From: Bradyrhizobium daqingense
Lineage (GTDB): Bacteria; Pseudomonadota; Alphaproteobacteria; Rhizobiales; Xanthobacteraceae
Assembly (NCBI RefSeq): GCF_021044685.1
Contig: NZ_CP088014.1
Span: 3,520,001-3,584,000, forward strand
Direction: 5' to 3'
Length of the DNA: 64,000 bases
Numbering within the stretch: the first letter of the stretch is position 1; each line of letters opens with the position of its first letter. Below are positions 1 through 8,059 of the stretch, piece after piece. Under the pieces are notes generated by a model, which was given only the letters and a program-made list of their open reading frames with translations, had not been told where the DNA came from and did no database searches. A program made the translations under genes and the position numbers.

Positions 1-906
1 ACGGAGAAGGGGCTCGCCAACCAGGGCTGGAAGGATTCCTACGACGCGATCTTCCATGCCGACGGCAAGCTTGCGGAAGGCAACATCGCGCTCGCCGAAG
101 TGCAGGGCTACGTCTACGCCGCCAAGCAACTCGCCGCGCGTTGCGCGCTGCGGCTCGGCAAGCCGGACCGGGTGCGCAAGCTCGAGGCCGACGCCAAGGC
201 GTTGGCTGAGCGCTTCGAGAAGGCGTTCTGGTGCGAGGAGCTCGGCACCTATGCGCTCGCCCTCGACGGCAAGAAGCGCCCCTGCAAGGTGCGGACCTCG
301 AATGCCGGCCAGGTACTGTTCAGCGGCATGATCCGCGAGGACCGCGCCCGTCTCGTGGCCGCCGATCTGATGCGGCCGCATTTCTTCTCGGGATGGGGCA
401 TCCGCACCGTCGCGCAAGGCGAGGTGCGCTACAACCCGATGTCCTATCACGACGGGTCGATCTGGCCGCACGACAACGCGCTGATCGCGCTCGGGCTCGC
501 CCGCTACGGCCTCAAGCACTCGGTGGCGCACGTCTTCAAGGGGCTGTTCGACGCGGCGACCTACATGGATCTGCGCCGGCTGCCCGAATTGTTCTGCGGC
601 TTCCGGCGCGAGAAGCGGCGCGGCCCGACGCTCTATCCGGTCGCCTGCGCGCCGCAGGCCTGGGCCAGCGCGACGCCGTTCACGCTGCTGGAGGCGGCGC
701 TCGGCATCGAGTTCGACGTGGCACGCGGCGAGATTCGGCTGCGAAATCCGCATCTGCCCGCGTTCCTGAACGAGGTGATCCTGCGCGATCTCAGGCTCGG
801 CGAATCCAGCGTCGACTTACGCGTCAGCCGCCACGGCGACGACGTGGCGCTGGAAGTGTTGCGCACGCGCGGCCAGATCCAGGTCTCGATCGTGCTGGCG
901 CGCTAG
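1..906 (+). CDS. Glycogen debranching enzyme, C-terminal part (5' end outside window)
   Basis: The last 301 codons of a gene that begins before the window are open from base 1 to a TAG at 904-906. The sequence resembles the C-terminal (alpha/alpha)6-barrel of amylo-alpha-1,6-glucosidase/GH15-like debranching enzymes. NQGWKDSYDA lies near the cut end, and NPMSYHDGSIWPHD near residue 145 is the family's typical Ser-Tyr-His / Trp-Pro-His-Asp block. The likely role is cytosolic trimming of alpha-1,6 branches in glycogen or a related glucan. A glycogen synthase gene lies 16 kb further on. The exact substrate cannot be decided without the N-terminal half. Confidence 0.8.
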   Translation, partial: TEKGLANQGWKDSYDAIFHADGKLAEGNIALAEVQGYVYAAKQLAARCALRLGKPDRVRKLEADAKALAERFEKAFWCEELGTYALALDGKKRPCKVRTSNAGQVLFSGMIREDRARLVAADLMRPHFFSGWGIRTVAQGEVRYNPMSYHDGSIWPHDNALIALGLARYGLKHSVAHVFKGLFDAATYMDLRRLPELFCGFRREKRRGPTLYPVACAPQAWASATPFTLLEAALGIEFDVARGEIRLRNPHLPAFLNEVILRDLRLGESSVDLRVSRHGDDVALEVLRTRGQIQVSIVLAR

Positions 907-924
907 CGGCGCGAGGAGGGGTTC

Positions 925-1458
925 ATGCGTACCGCCAGATGGTTTGTACTGAGCATGGCGATCGTCGCGGGATTGACGGTCGCCGTATCGCGCGCGGCGG
1001 AGGAACCGTCCGCCGCGCCACCCGCGCCCCCGAGCGAAGCAAACGCACCGGCAACGGTGCAACCGCCGGCCCCGACCGTTCCGGTCACTCCCAAGGACGC
1101 CGCGCCGCCCCCGTCCGTGACCATCATCGGCGCGAGCGAGGCGCATGGCGTGCTCGGCCGTGACGTGCGCAGCGCCGCCGGCGAGGATATGGGCCGCATC
1201 GTCGACGTCGTCGTCGATCGCACCGGCCACGTACGCGCCGCTGCGATCGATTTCGGCGGCTTTCTCGGCGTCGGCAGCCGCAAGATCGTAGTGGACTGGA
1301 ACGCGCTGCGTTTCGGCAAGATCGCCAACAAGAAGGACAGCATCACGCTGGAATTGACCAAGGCGCAGGTCGCGGCCGCGCCGGAATACAAGGAGGACAC
1401 GCCGATCGTGGTGCTCGGCGCGTCAGGCAGCCTTCAACCGCTGCAAGCAATCCAGTGA
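925..1458 (+). CDS. PRC-barrel domain protein with signal peptide
   Basis: A 177-aa protein. The ATG at 925 follows a strong GAGGAGGGG ribosome site. Residues 1-25 form a signal peptide (RTARW, then a hydrophobic stretch ending SRAAEE). Residues 26-65 are a Pro/Ala-rich linker. Residues 73-150 resemble a PRC-barrel (VLGRDVRSAAGEDMGRIVDV, then VDWNALRF). PRC-barrels are small beta-barrels found in periplasmic or membrane-associated proteins and in RNA-processing factors; the role here is unknown. The gene starts 18 bp after the debranching enzyme and ends 23 bp before the MFS gene, so the three may be cotranscribed. Confidence 0.75.
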   Translation: MRTARWFVLSMAIVAGLTVAVSRAAEEPSAAPPAPPSEANAPATVQPPAPTVPVTPKDAAPPPSVTIIGASEAHGVLGRDVRSAAGEDMGRIVDVVVDRTGHVRAAAIDFGGFLGVGSRKIVVDWNALRFGKIANKKDSITLELTKAQVAAAPEYKEDTPIVVLGASGSLQPLQAIQ

Positions 1459-1481
1459 GGTGCCGGGAGGGCTGACCGCCT

Positions 1482-2795
1482 GTGCTGTTGTCGAGGAAGC
1501 CGAAACACGCAGATCGCGACGGCGGCGTCGAAAAGGACAACGTGGCCGCGCCACCGGCCGCCGGCCTTCCGGCGCCCTCGCGCCAGAGCCAGCGCGGTCT
1601 CGACTGGTTCATTTTCTTCCTGGCCGACGTGCAGACCGGATTTGGTCCCTTCATTGCGGTTTATCTCACGACGCAGAAATGGACCCAGGTCGAGATCGGC
1701 TTCGTGCTGTCGATCGGCGGCATCGTCGCCCTTATCGGCCAGATACCCGGCGGCGCCATCATCGATGCGGCGAAATCGGAACGGCTGGTCGCAGCCCTTG
1801 CGATCGCGACCATCGGCTGCTGCGCGCTGGCCTATGCGGCGATGCCGATCTTCCCCGTCGTGGTGACCGCGGCCACCCTGCATGCGATGGCGAGCTGCGT
1901 GCTGGGTCCGGCGATCGCGGCCATTAGCCTCGGCCTCGTCGGTCCGCTCGCGATCGGCGAACGTCTCGGCCGCAACGCGCGGTTTGCCTCACTCGGCAAC
2001 GGCGTCGCTGCGGCAGTGATGGGCACAGCCGGCTACCTGCTCTCCAGCCGCTCGGTGTTCCTGGTCACCTTCCTGCTCGTGATCCCGACGCTGATCGCGC
2101 TCTCGCGCATCCGCGAGCATGAGATCGACATCGCACGCTCTCACGGCGAGATGCCGCGCGAATCGGCGGACCGCGGCGACACCAACATCTGGCACCTGAT
2201 CCGGCAGCGTCCGCTCATCGTCTTCGCGCTCAGCGTGCTCATGTTGCAGCTCGCGAATGCCGCGATGATGCCGCTGATGGCAAGCGCGGTGACGGCGCGG
2301 TCCGCCCAGTGGGCGACGGTGCTCGTCGCCTTCTGCATCGTCGTTCCGCAGGCGATCGTGGCGCTGCTGTCGCCGACGGTCGGGCGCAAGGCGCAGCTCT
2401 GGGGCCGGCGGCCGCTGCTGCTGATCGGCTTCGCTGCGCTGGCGATTCGCGGCCTGTTGTTCGCGATCGTGCGCGATCCCTATCTCCTGGTGCTCGTGCA
2501 AGTGTTCGACGGCATTACCGCGGCGGTCTTCGCGGTGATGATCCCGCTGATCGTCGCCGACGTCGCCTTCGGTAGCGGGCATTTCAACCTGGCGCAGGGC
2601 ATCGTCGGCACCGCAACGGGCATCGGCGCGTCGTTGAGTACCGTGCTTGGCGGCTATGTCAGCGACAAGTTCGGCAATGCCACCGCGTTCATCGGACTGT
2701 CCGCCGTTGCCGCGGCGGGACTCCTGCTCATCTTCTTCGTGATGCCGGAGACACGGCGCACGGGCCTGGCCGCCACGAAAGAAACGGCCGGCTGA
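1482..2795 (+). CDS. MFS transporter
   Basis: A 437-aa membrane protein with about 12 hydrophobic segments, the usual length for a major facilitator. The N-terminal 40 residues are polar and the first membrane segment begins near WFIFFLADVQTGFG. The loop GGAIIDAAKSERL fits MFS motif A, and a second copy, GGYVSDKFGN, lies in the C-terminal half. The substrate cannot be inferred. The start is taken as GTG at 1482, 12 nt after GGGAGG; a TTG two codons later is possible. The gene converges on fixK2 and its stop codon lies inside the terminator hairpin at 2786-2811. Confidence 0.8.
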   Translation: MLLSRKPKHADRDGGVEKDNVAAPPAAGLPAPSRQSQRGLDWFIFFLADVQTGFGPFIAVYLTTQKWTQVEIGFVLSIGGIVALIGQIPGGAIIDAAKSERLVAALAIATIGCCALAYAAMPIFPVVVTAATLHAMASCVLGPAIAAISLGLVGPLAIGERLGRNARFASLGNGVAAAVMGTAGYLLSSRSVFLVTFLLVIPTLIALSRIREHEIDIARSHGEMPRESADRGDTNIWHLIRQRPLIVFALSVLMLQLANAAMMPLMASAVTARSAQWATVLVAFCIVVPQAIVALLSPTVGRKAQLWGRRPLLLIGFAALAIRGLLFAIVRDPYLLVLVQVFDGITAAVFAVMIPLIVADVAFGSGHFNLAQGIVGTATGIGASLSTVLGGYVSDKFGNATAFIGLSAVAAAGLLLIFFVMPETRRTGLAATKETAG

Positions 2796-2811
2796 ACCAA
2801 TTCAGCCGGCC
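2786..2811. terminator. Bidirectional terminator between MFS gene and fixK2
   Basis: A perfect 11-bp stem (GGCCGGCTGAA / TTCAGCCGGCC) with a CCAA loop. It overlaps the MFS stop codon and lies 19 bp past the fixK2 stop. Being symmetrical and placed between convergent genes, it can serve both strands. No T-tract follows on the plus strand. Confidence 0.6.
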
Positions 2812-2829
2812 AAAGTGGGTCGTCGGACA

Positions 2830-3528
2830 TCAGGGGTCGAGATTGTGCAGGCGTTGGCGGTTGCGCAGCACGATCTGGCGGGCACCGGAGAAGCCCAGGA
2901 TGCCCTCGGTGTGAAGCTGCGACAGCGCGCGTGACACGGTCTCGAGAGTAAGGCCGAGATAGTCGCCGATGTCGCGGCGGCACATCGGCAGCGCCATCAT
3001 GCCGGCGACGGCGAGGCGGCGATCCATTTCGAGCAGGAAGGTCGCAACGCGCTCCATCGCGGTCTTGCGGCCCAGCAGCAGCATGTGGTCTTCGGCGTGG
3101 CGGAGCTCGGAAGCCGTCATGGCCCAGAGCTTGCGGGCGACCTGGACGTCGACGCCGGCGGCCTTCTCGAGGCTGGCGCGCTTCACGAGACGCACGGTGG
3201 TGTCGATGATGGCTTCGGCGGCGAGGCGGTGGGTAGCGCCGGATTCGAGGCCGAACACGTCGCCGGGAAGATGGAAGGCGCCGATCTGGCGGCGGCCGTC
3301 GGAGAGGAGCTTGTAGCTGCGCACTGCGCCTGTGATGACCTGGTAGACATATTCGGCCGGCTCGTCCTCACCGTAGATTTCCTCGTCCTTGCGATAGGAG
3401 AACTCCGTGGCGACGAGGCCGACATGGCCGGTGATCGCGCCGAACTGGTCAGTCACGGGATGGGCAGGGGCAATCTTGCCGCGAACTTGCGTGTTGATCG
3501 CCTGGGTGTTGATCGTCTGGGTCAGCAT
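2830..3528 (-). CDS. fixK2: FixK2, CRP/FNR-family activator of microaerobic genes
   Basis: A 232-aa regulator, the length known for Bradyrhizobium FixK2. The N-terminal half is a cyclic-nucleotide-binding-type barrel (FHLPGDVFGLES). The C-terminal winged helix contains LTLETVSRALSQL, with Leu195, Glu196 and Arg200 at the positions known to contact the TTGA half-site. The N-terminal cysteine cluster of FNR is absent, so no Fe-S oxygen sensor is expected. Cys183 (PMCRRD) is present; in the characterised orthologue this residue mediates redox inactivation. FixK2 binds TTGA-N6-TCAA boxes, and such boxes precede fixN (7987) and fixG (11564). The gene lies downstream of fixLJ, with a FixJ-type box at 3611-3630. 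Confidence 0.95.
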   Translation of the reverse strand: MLTQTINTQAINTQVRGKIAPAHPVTDQFGAITGHVGLVATEFSYRKDEEIYGEDEPAEYVYQVITGAVRSYKLLSDGRRQIGAFHLPGDVFGLESGATHRLAAEAIIDTTVRLVKRASLEKAAGVDVQVARKLWAMTASELRHAEDHMLLLGRKTAMERVATFLLEMDRRLAVAGMMALPMCRRDIGDYLGLTLETVSRALSQLHTEGILGFSGARQIVLRNRQRLHNLDP

Positions 3529-3610
3529 CGCGCCATCTCCGTTGTGATGACGCTTTCGTACGCGGTATCGGGGGGGTCGAAAATTTCGAGCGATATCTTA
3601 AGGGGGTCGC

Positions 3611-3630
3611 CTTACGTAGAATCCCGTAGG
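3611..3630 (-). promoter_or_regulatory. Probable FixJ-binding box upstream of fixK2
   Basis: On the minus strand CTACG occurs twice exactly 10 bp apart (CTACGGGATTCTACGTAAGG), a one-helical-turn direct repeat. It lies about 83 bp upstream of the fixK2 start and directly abuts the stop codon of the receiver gene. Phosphorylated FixJ is known to activate fixK2 from such a position. Confidence 0.65.
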
Positions 3631-4053
3631 TCAACTTCCTTGCCGATCCTGAATGACGCGGCGGATACGTTTGACCAGGTTTTCGTCGAGAAGCGGCTTG
3701 AGAATCACGTCTTTGATGCCCGCGGCGGCGGCCCGCGCCGAAATATTCCGGTCCGGGTATCCGGTGATCAGGATGACCGGGACATCGCCGCCGGCTGCGC
3801 GCAGCCGGCCGACGAGCTCAAGGCCATTGATGCCGGGCATCTTGTAGTCGATCACGTAGCAATTGGCGCCGCGTGTGCCGGTGGCGTTGAGCAGCGCCGT
3901 CGCGTTCCTGAAGGTCCGCACGGCGAAACCGTCGGTTTCCAGAAGGAATTGCAGCGATCCCAGCACAGCGGCATCGTCGTCGACCACGTAGATGGTGGGT
4001 TTTGCCGATGACGCCATTGCGAGCCGCTGAGGGTGCGAGCCAACCTCGATCAT
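3631..4053 (-). CDS. Single-domain response regulator (receiver only)
   Basis: A CheY-like receiver with no output domain. The acidic pair is in YVVDDDAAVLG, the phosphoacceptor Asp in YVIDYKMPG, and the conserved Thr/Ser and Lys in LITGYPD and ILKPLLDENL. The chosen ATG at 4053 has AAGG 4 nt upstream and gives 140 aa; a TTG at 4086 and an ATG at 4017 are alternatives. It lies between fixJ and fixK2, the position of the small receiver gene in B. japonicum. It may accept phosphate from FixL or another kinase and act through protein contacts. Its partner is not evident from the sequence. Confidence 0.85.
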   Translation of the reverse strand: MIEVGSHPQRLAMASSAKPTIYVVDDDAAVLGSLQFLLETDGFAVRTFRNATALLNATGTRGANCYVIDYKMPGINGLELVGRLRAAGGDVPVILITGYPDRNISARAAAAGIKDVILKPLLDENLVKRIRRVIQDRQGS

Positions 4054-4113
4054 GCAGCCTTGGCTATCACGGCCCACGGAAGCCAAACTTGACCTGGCTC
4101 AAGGCCACCTTCC

Positions 4114-4731
4114 TCAATCGTTGAGCATGCCGGCGCGCATCGCCATGCGGACGAGCTCCGAGAGGCTGTTGGCCTGCATCTTGGTCATCACATTGGCCCG
4201 GTAGACCTCGATGGTCCGCGGGCTGATGTCGTATTCGCGGGCGATCAGCTTGTTGGAGAGGCCGGCGATCAAGCCCTCCATGACCTGGCGTTCGCGCGGG
4301 CTCAAGGAGGCGACGCGGGCGGCGATGTCCTGCGAAATGGCTTCGCTCTTGGCTGCCGGTTCGGCCTGGCGGATCGCCGTTTCGATCATGGTGATCAGAC
4401 GATCGTCCTCGAACGGTTTCTCCAGGAAATCGACCGCGCCGAGTTTCATCGCCTCGACCGCGAGCGGCACGTCGCCATGACCAGTCATGATCAGGATCGG
4501 GAACGGGCTGTTCTGCGCCTTCATGCGCTTGAGAAGCTCGATCCCGTCGATTCCAGGCATCCGCACGTCGGAGACGACGCAACCGAAGGCGAGGCCGGGC
4601 AGGGTGTTGATGAAATCCTTCGCGTTGTCGAACAGCGTAACGCCGAAGCCCGAGGACTCCAGCAGGAAATTCAACGAGTCCCGCATCGCGGCGTCGTCGT
4701 CGATGACGTAGACATGTCCCTTGGTCGCCAT
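4114..4731 (-). CDS. fixJ: FixJ, response regulator of the oxygen-sensing pair
   Basis: A 205-aa two-domain regulator. The receiver spans residues 1-120, with Asp11-13, phosphoacceptor Asp55 (VVSDVRMPG), ILIMTGHGD and FLEKPFED. The LuxR/NarL-type HTH spans about 140-200 (LSPRERQVMEGLIAGLSNK, then SPRTIEVYRANVM). Phospho-FixJ dimerises and activates fixK2. The ATG lies 3 bp beyond the fixL stop, so the two are translationally linked. Length and both motif sets are complete. Confidence 0.95.
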   Translation of the reverse strand: MATKGHVYVIDDDAAMRDSLNFLLESSGFGVTLFDNAKDFINTLPGLAFGCVVSDVRMPGIDGIELLKRMKAQNSPFPILIMTGHGDVPLAVEAMKLGAVDFLEKPFEDDRLITMIETAIRQAEPAAKSEAISQDIAARVASLSPRERQVMEGLIAGLSNKLIAREYDISPRTIEVYRANVMTKMQANSLSELVRMAMRAGMLND

Positions 4732-4734
4732 GAA

Positions 4735-6252
4735 TCAATTCTCGTCGGTTGCCGGCAGGGTGAAGCGGAATGTCGCCCCGCCCGATGCATTGCTTTCGGC
4801 CCACATGCGGCCGCCGTGGGCCTCGATGATCGAGCGGCTGATGGACAGGCCGACGCCCATGCCAGTTTCCTTGGTGGTGAAAAAGGTCTGGAACAGGTTT
4901 GGAATGACGTCGCCCTGGAAGCCGGAGCCAGTGTCGGAAACCTCGATCTCGATCATGTCGTCGGCGACGCGCCTGTTGGCGACCACGAGCTCGTGCCGCG
5001 GCGACTGCGCCATCGCCTCCAGCGCGTTGCGGAACAGATTGACCAGCACCTGCTGGATCTGCACCCGGTCGGCGAGGACGAGATCGGCGGTGGGATCGAG
5101 GCTGAAGCGGAGCTGCACGTTCTGCTCGCGCGCGCCGGCGAGCCCTAGCGCGCCCGCCTCCTCGATCAGCTTGGACAAGCTCTCGACCCGCTTCTCCGAC
5201 TCGCCGCGCGAAACGAAGTCGCGCAGGCGGCGGATGATCTGGCCGGCGCGCAAGGCCTGCTCCGAGGCGCGGTCCAGCGCGCTCTCGATCTTCGATGTGT
5301 TGGGATCGCTGCTACCGGCGAGCAGGCGCCGCGATCCCTTCATGTAATTGCTGATCGCCGCCAGCGGCTGGTTCAGCTCGTGGGCGAGCGCGGAGGCCAT
5401 TTCGCCCATTGCGGTCAGCCGGGAGACGTGGACGAGCTCGGACTGCAACTCCTGGAGCCGGGCCTGGGTCTGCTGGTGCTCGGTGAGGTCGCGCACGAAG
5501 CCGGTGAAATAGGGTTCGCCGCCGGATTGCATCTCGCCGATCGACAGGTGCATTGGAAAGGTGGTGCCGTCGCGGCGCTTGCCGGTGACGATGCGGCCGA
5601 TGCCGATGATGTGCGGATCGCCGGTCGAGCGATAGCGTGCGATGTAGCCGTCGTGGCGGGTGCGGTCGGGCTCCGGCATCAGGATGCTGACATTCTGGCC
5701 GATCGCCTCATGCTCGGACCAGCCGAACAGGCGCTCGGCAGCCGTGCTGAAGAGCTGCATGATGCCGTGGCCGTCGATGACGATCATGGCATCGGGAATG
5801 GTCTGGAGGATGGAGCGGAGGTGAGTCTCGCGCGTGCGCAGCGCCTCCTCCACCTGCTTCTCCTCGTCGATGTCGAGAATGATGCCGCTGAGATGACGGG
5901 CGACGCCGGCTTCGTCCCGAACGAGGCCCGCGCGGGCGCGGATCCATTGCCCTCTGCCGGAGCCGCCTGCGACCTTGAAGGACACGTCCAGGCCGCCGCC
6001 ACGTTCGGCGAGACGCGCGATTGCGCTCTCCACGCGGTCGCGGTCCCCGGGCTCGAGGCGTGACAGGAACAGCTCATAGCTCGCCGGCTGGTCTCGCTCG
6101 ATGCCGAGCAGGCTTCTGGTGGTATCCGACCAGGCCAATTCCCGCGTCGCGAGGTCGAGATCCCAGGTGCCGACGCCGAACCCTTCGATCCGCAGCCGGA
6201 AATGTTCACCCTGACCGTCGTCTGGTGGCTGCGTGACGCGGGCCGGCGGCAA
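4735..6252 (-). CDS. fixL: FixL, haem-PAS oxygen-sensing histidine kinase
   Basis: A 505-aa soluble kinase, matching the known Bradyrhizobium length. A first PAS spans about residues 20-130. The haem PAS (about 145-260) carries proximal haem ligand His200 (RTRHDGYIAR) and Arg206 and Arg220, the residues implicated in oxygen signalling. The HisKA box ALAHELNQPL has phosphoacceptor His291, and the ATPase domain has NLFRNALEA, DTGSGF and GMGVGLSISRSI. Oxygen binding at haem inhibits the kinase; in low oxygen it phosphorylates FixJ. Only a TTG start (6250-6252) gives the conserved N-terminus MPPARVTQPPDDGQGEHFR, so the rare codon is accepted. There are no membrane segments, unlike Sinorhizobium FixL. 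Confidence 0.95.
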   Translation of the reverse strand: MPPARVTQPPDDGQGEHFRLRIEGFGVGTWDLDLATRELAWSDTTRSLLGIERDQPASYELFLSRLEPGDRDRVESAIARLAERGGGLDVSFKVAGGSGRGQWIRARAGLVRDEAGVARHLSGIILDIDEEKQVEEALRTRETHLRSILQTIPDAMIVIDGHGIMQLFSTAAERLFGWSEHEAIGQNVSILMPEPDRTRHDGYIARYRSTGDPHIIGIGRIVTGKRRDGTTFPMHLSIGEMQSGGEPYFTGFVRDLTEHQQTQARLQELQSELVHVSRLTAMGEMASALAHELNQPLAAISNYMKGSRRLLAGSSDPNTSKIESALDRASEQALRAGQIIRRLRDFVSRGESEKRVESLSKLIEEAGALGLAGAREQNVQLRFSLDPTADLVLADRVQIQQVLVNLFRNALEAMAQSPRHELVVANRRVADDMIEIEVSDTGSGFQGDVIPNLFQTFFTTKETGMGVGLSISRSIIEAHGGRMWAESNASGGATFRFTLPATDEN

Positions 6253-6385
6253 AGTGTGACTCCCATTCTCGTGCGGCTAGCAAGCCGCCGCGAACACGGC
6301 GGTAATTTCGCCCAAGGGCGGGCCGGAGGCAAGTTCCGATGTCTGATTCCACTAGCGGAATTCCCGCGACACGGCGTCTGACGAT

Positions 6386-6399
6386 TTGATCTATCTCAT
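6386..6399 (+). promoter_or_regulatory. Imperfect FixK-type box upstream of usp
   Basis: TTGAT-CTAT-CTCAT has a perfect left half and a right half matching ATCAA at 3 of 5 positions. It lies 60 bp before the Usp start codon, the same distance as the perfect boxes of fixN and fixG, which supports a real but weak FixK2 site. Confidence 0.4.
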
Positions 6400-6459
6400 C
6401 CTGTCCGGTGTCAGCGCGGCTAGATTTCGCGGCAATTCACTGCTGTTCGGAGAATCCCG

Positions 6460-7293
6460 ATGACATACGCGACCGTGATGGTCAGCCTAGCGCTCGACCA
6501 GTCCAACGAGGCGCGCCTTCAGGTCGCGGGTGAGCTCGCTGAACGATTCGAGGCTGGTATCATCGGGGTTGCCGCAGCGCGGTTCGCGCCGCCGCTGTAT
6601 TTCACCGATGGCGCCGACGCCCAGGGACTGATCGAGGAGGGTGAAGCGTCCGTCACGCGGCGCCTCGCCGGTCTCGAGGCGCAATTCCGCGCGGCCATGA
6701 AGAATCGCGGCGGACACGCGGAGTGGCGCAGCGCGCTGGATTTCCCGGCGCGATTCATCATGGCGCAGGCGCGCTGTGCCGACATCGTCGTGAGCGGCGG
6801 GCAGAGCCCGGCCTTCTCCGACGCTTTTGCGCTCGCAAGCCCCAAGGATCTGGTGATGCAGGCGGGCCGCCCGCTGCTCGTCGTCCCCGACCGGGCCAAC
6901 TGGCTCGATTTGCGCAGCGCGCTGGTGGCGTGGAAGGACACGCCGGAGGCGCGGCGGGCGGTGGCGGACGCACTGCCGCTGCTGCGCAAGGCGAGAGACG
7001 TCACCATTGCCGGAATTCTGGAGCGCGATGACGACCGCCCAGTCGTGATGGCCGGCGTGACCGACGTCGCCGCCTGGCTCGCCCGCCACGGCATCACCGC
7101 CACCGCGCGCGTTTCGGAAAGCACACGGAACGAAACTACCGCCGCGCAGTTGGACAAGGTTGCCGCCGAGGTTGGCGCCGGCCTGATCGTTGCGGGCGCC
7201 TATGGTCATTCGAGGTTTCGTGAGCTGATCATGGGCGGCGTCACCCAGCATCTGGTCGCTCAATCCGCCCGTCTGGTGCTGCTGTCGCATTGA
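6460..7293 (+). CDS. Universal stress protein (tandem Usp)
   Basis: A 277-aa protein, about twice the size of a single Usp domain. The first Usp-like fold begins ATVMVSLALDQSNEA. The second ends with VAGAYGHSRFRELIMGGV, which fits the G-x2-G-x9-G ATP-binding pattern. Usp proteins aid survival in stress or growth arrest. The gene is divergent from fixL, precedes the CBS-domain gene, and has a weak FixK-type box upstream, so low-oxygen induction is likely. The ATG follows GGAGAATCCCG. Confidence 0.85.
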   Translation: MTYATVMVSLALDQSNEARLQVAGELAERFEAGIIGVAAARFAPPLYFTDGADAQGLIEEGEASVTRRLAGLEAQFRAAMKNRGGHAEWRSALDFPARFIMAQARCADIVVSGGQSPAFSDAFALASPKDLVMQAGRPLLVVPDRANWLDLRSALVAWKDTPEARRAVADALPLLRKARDVTIAGILERDDDRPVVMAGVTDVAAWLARHGITATARVSESTRNETTAAQLDKVAAEVGAGLIVAGAYGHSRFRELIMGGVTQHLVAQSARLVLLSH

Positions 7294-7327
7294 CGGCCGG
7301 CCAACAGCGAGTCGAGGAGGACGCGCC

Positions 7328-7753
7328 GTGTACAGATTTCTCGAGCAGACCGTCAGTGGCTACATGACGCGCGACGTCAGGACAGTGCAGCGCGACCACG
7401 ACTTGCTCGCGCTCAGCGAGATGTTCGAGACCGACGATTTCAACTCCTATCCGGTCGTGGACGACGGACAGGTGGTCGGCATCGTCACCAAATTCGACAT
7501 CCTGAAGTGCTTCGCCTTCACGCCGAGCCAGATGCTGCCGCGCTATCACGACCTGATGAGTCGCAAGATCGGCGACATCATGACGCCCGAGTTCATCTAT
7601 GTCGGCCCCGACACGCGACTGACGCGCGTGCTGCAGATCATGGTCGAGCACCGCATCAGGAGCATCATCGTGCTCGACGGCGCCCAGAAGCTGGTCGGAA
7701 TCATCGCCCGCGAGGACGTCATCGCCGCGCTCAAGGCGACGGCGAGAGACTGA
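7328..7753 (+). CDS. Tandem CBS-domain protein
   Basis: A 141-aa protein made of two CBS motifs: one from MTRDVRTV to GIVTKFDILK (about residues 14-60), the other from MTPEFIYV to GIIAREDVIAAL (about 85-135). Paired CBS domains form an adenine-nucleotide-binding module; as a stand-alone protein it is probably an energy-status sensor. The GTG start at 7328 has an excellent GAGGAGG site 7 nt upstream. It lies 34 bp after usp, probably in the same transcript. Its target is unknown. Confidence 0.85.
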   Translation: MYRFLEQTVSGYMTRDVRTVQRDHDLLALSEMFETDDFNSYPVVDDGQVVGIVTKFDILKCFAFTPSQMLPRYHDLMSRKIGDIMTPEFIYVGPDTRLTRVLQIMVEHRIRSIIVLDGAQKLVGIIAREDVIAALKATARD

Positions 7754-7782
7754 AGCCCACCGGGCGACCGGGCTGTGATCTC

Positions 7783-7866
7783 CGTCATTGCGAGCGAAGC
7801 GAAGCAATCCAGACTGCCTCCGGGGAGGGATCCTGGATTGCTTCGTCGCTTCGCTCCTCGCAATGA
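7783..7866. repeat. Dispersed palindromic repeat, family 1, copy A
   Basis: Inverted arms: CGTCATTGCGAGCGAAGC with AAGCAATCCAG on the left, and TGGATTGCTTCGTCGCTTCG followed by CTCCTCGCAATGA on the right, separated by about 20 bp. A second copy lies at 17174-17260. It sits between the CBS gene and the fixN promoter and would form a long hairpin in RNA. Confidence 0.85.
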
Positions 7867-7986
7867 ATGCGAGATCGCGGTCCCCACCTCCGTGATTTCA
7901 CGGAGATTGCTGCGGCCTTCTCCCACAAGGGGAGAGGGCATTTCAACTGCCAACCCCTCCTTCACATTAACGGAAATCCGCCCATC

Positions 7987-8000
7987 TTGATTTCAATCAA
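7987..8000 (+). promoter_or_regulatory. Perfect FixK2 box of fixNOQP
   Basis: TTGATTTCAATCAA is a perfect TTGAT-N4-ATCAA dyad, centred about 66 bp upstream of the fixN ATG. This is the expected class II activator site for FixK2 and indicates microaerobic induction of the cbb3 oxidase operon. Confidence 0.9.
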
Positions 8001-8059
8001 TTCCCCGCGAAGGTGAATGTGGTTTCTGGCTGCGTGTTTCTTTCGAAAAGAGAACCCGC

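Noticed and set aside
7783..7866. Repeat that might suggest a CRISPR array
   Set aside because: Single palindromic units, not a regular repeat-spacer series, and no cas genes.
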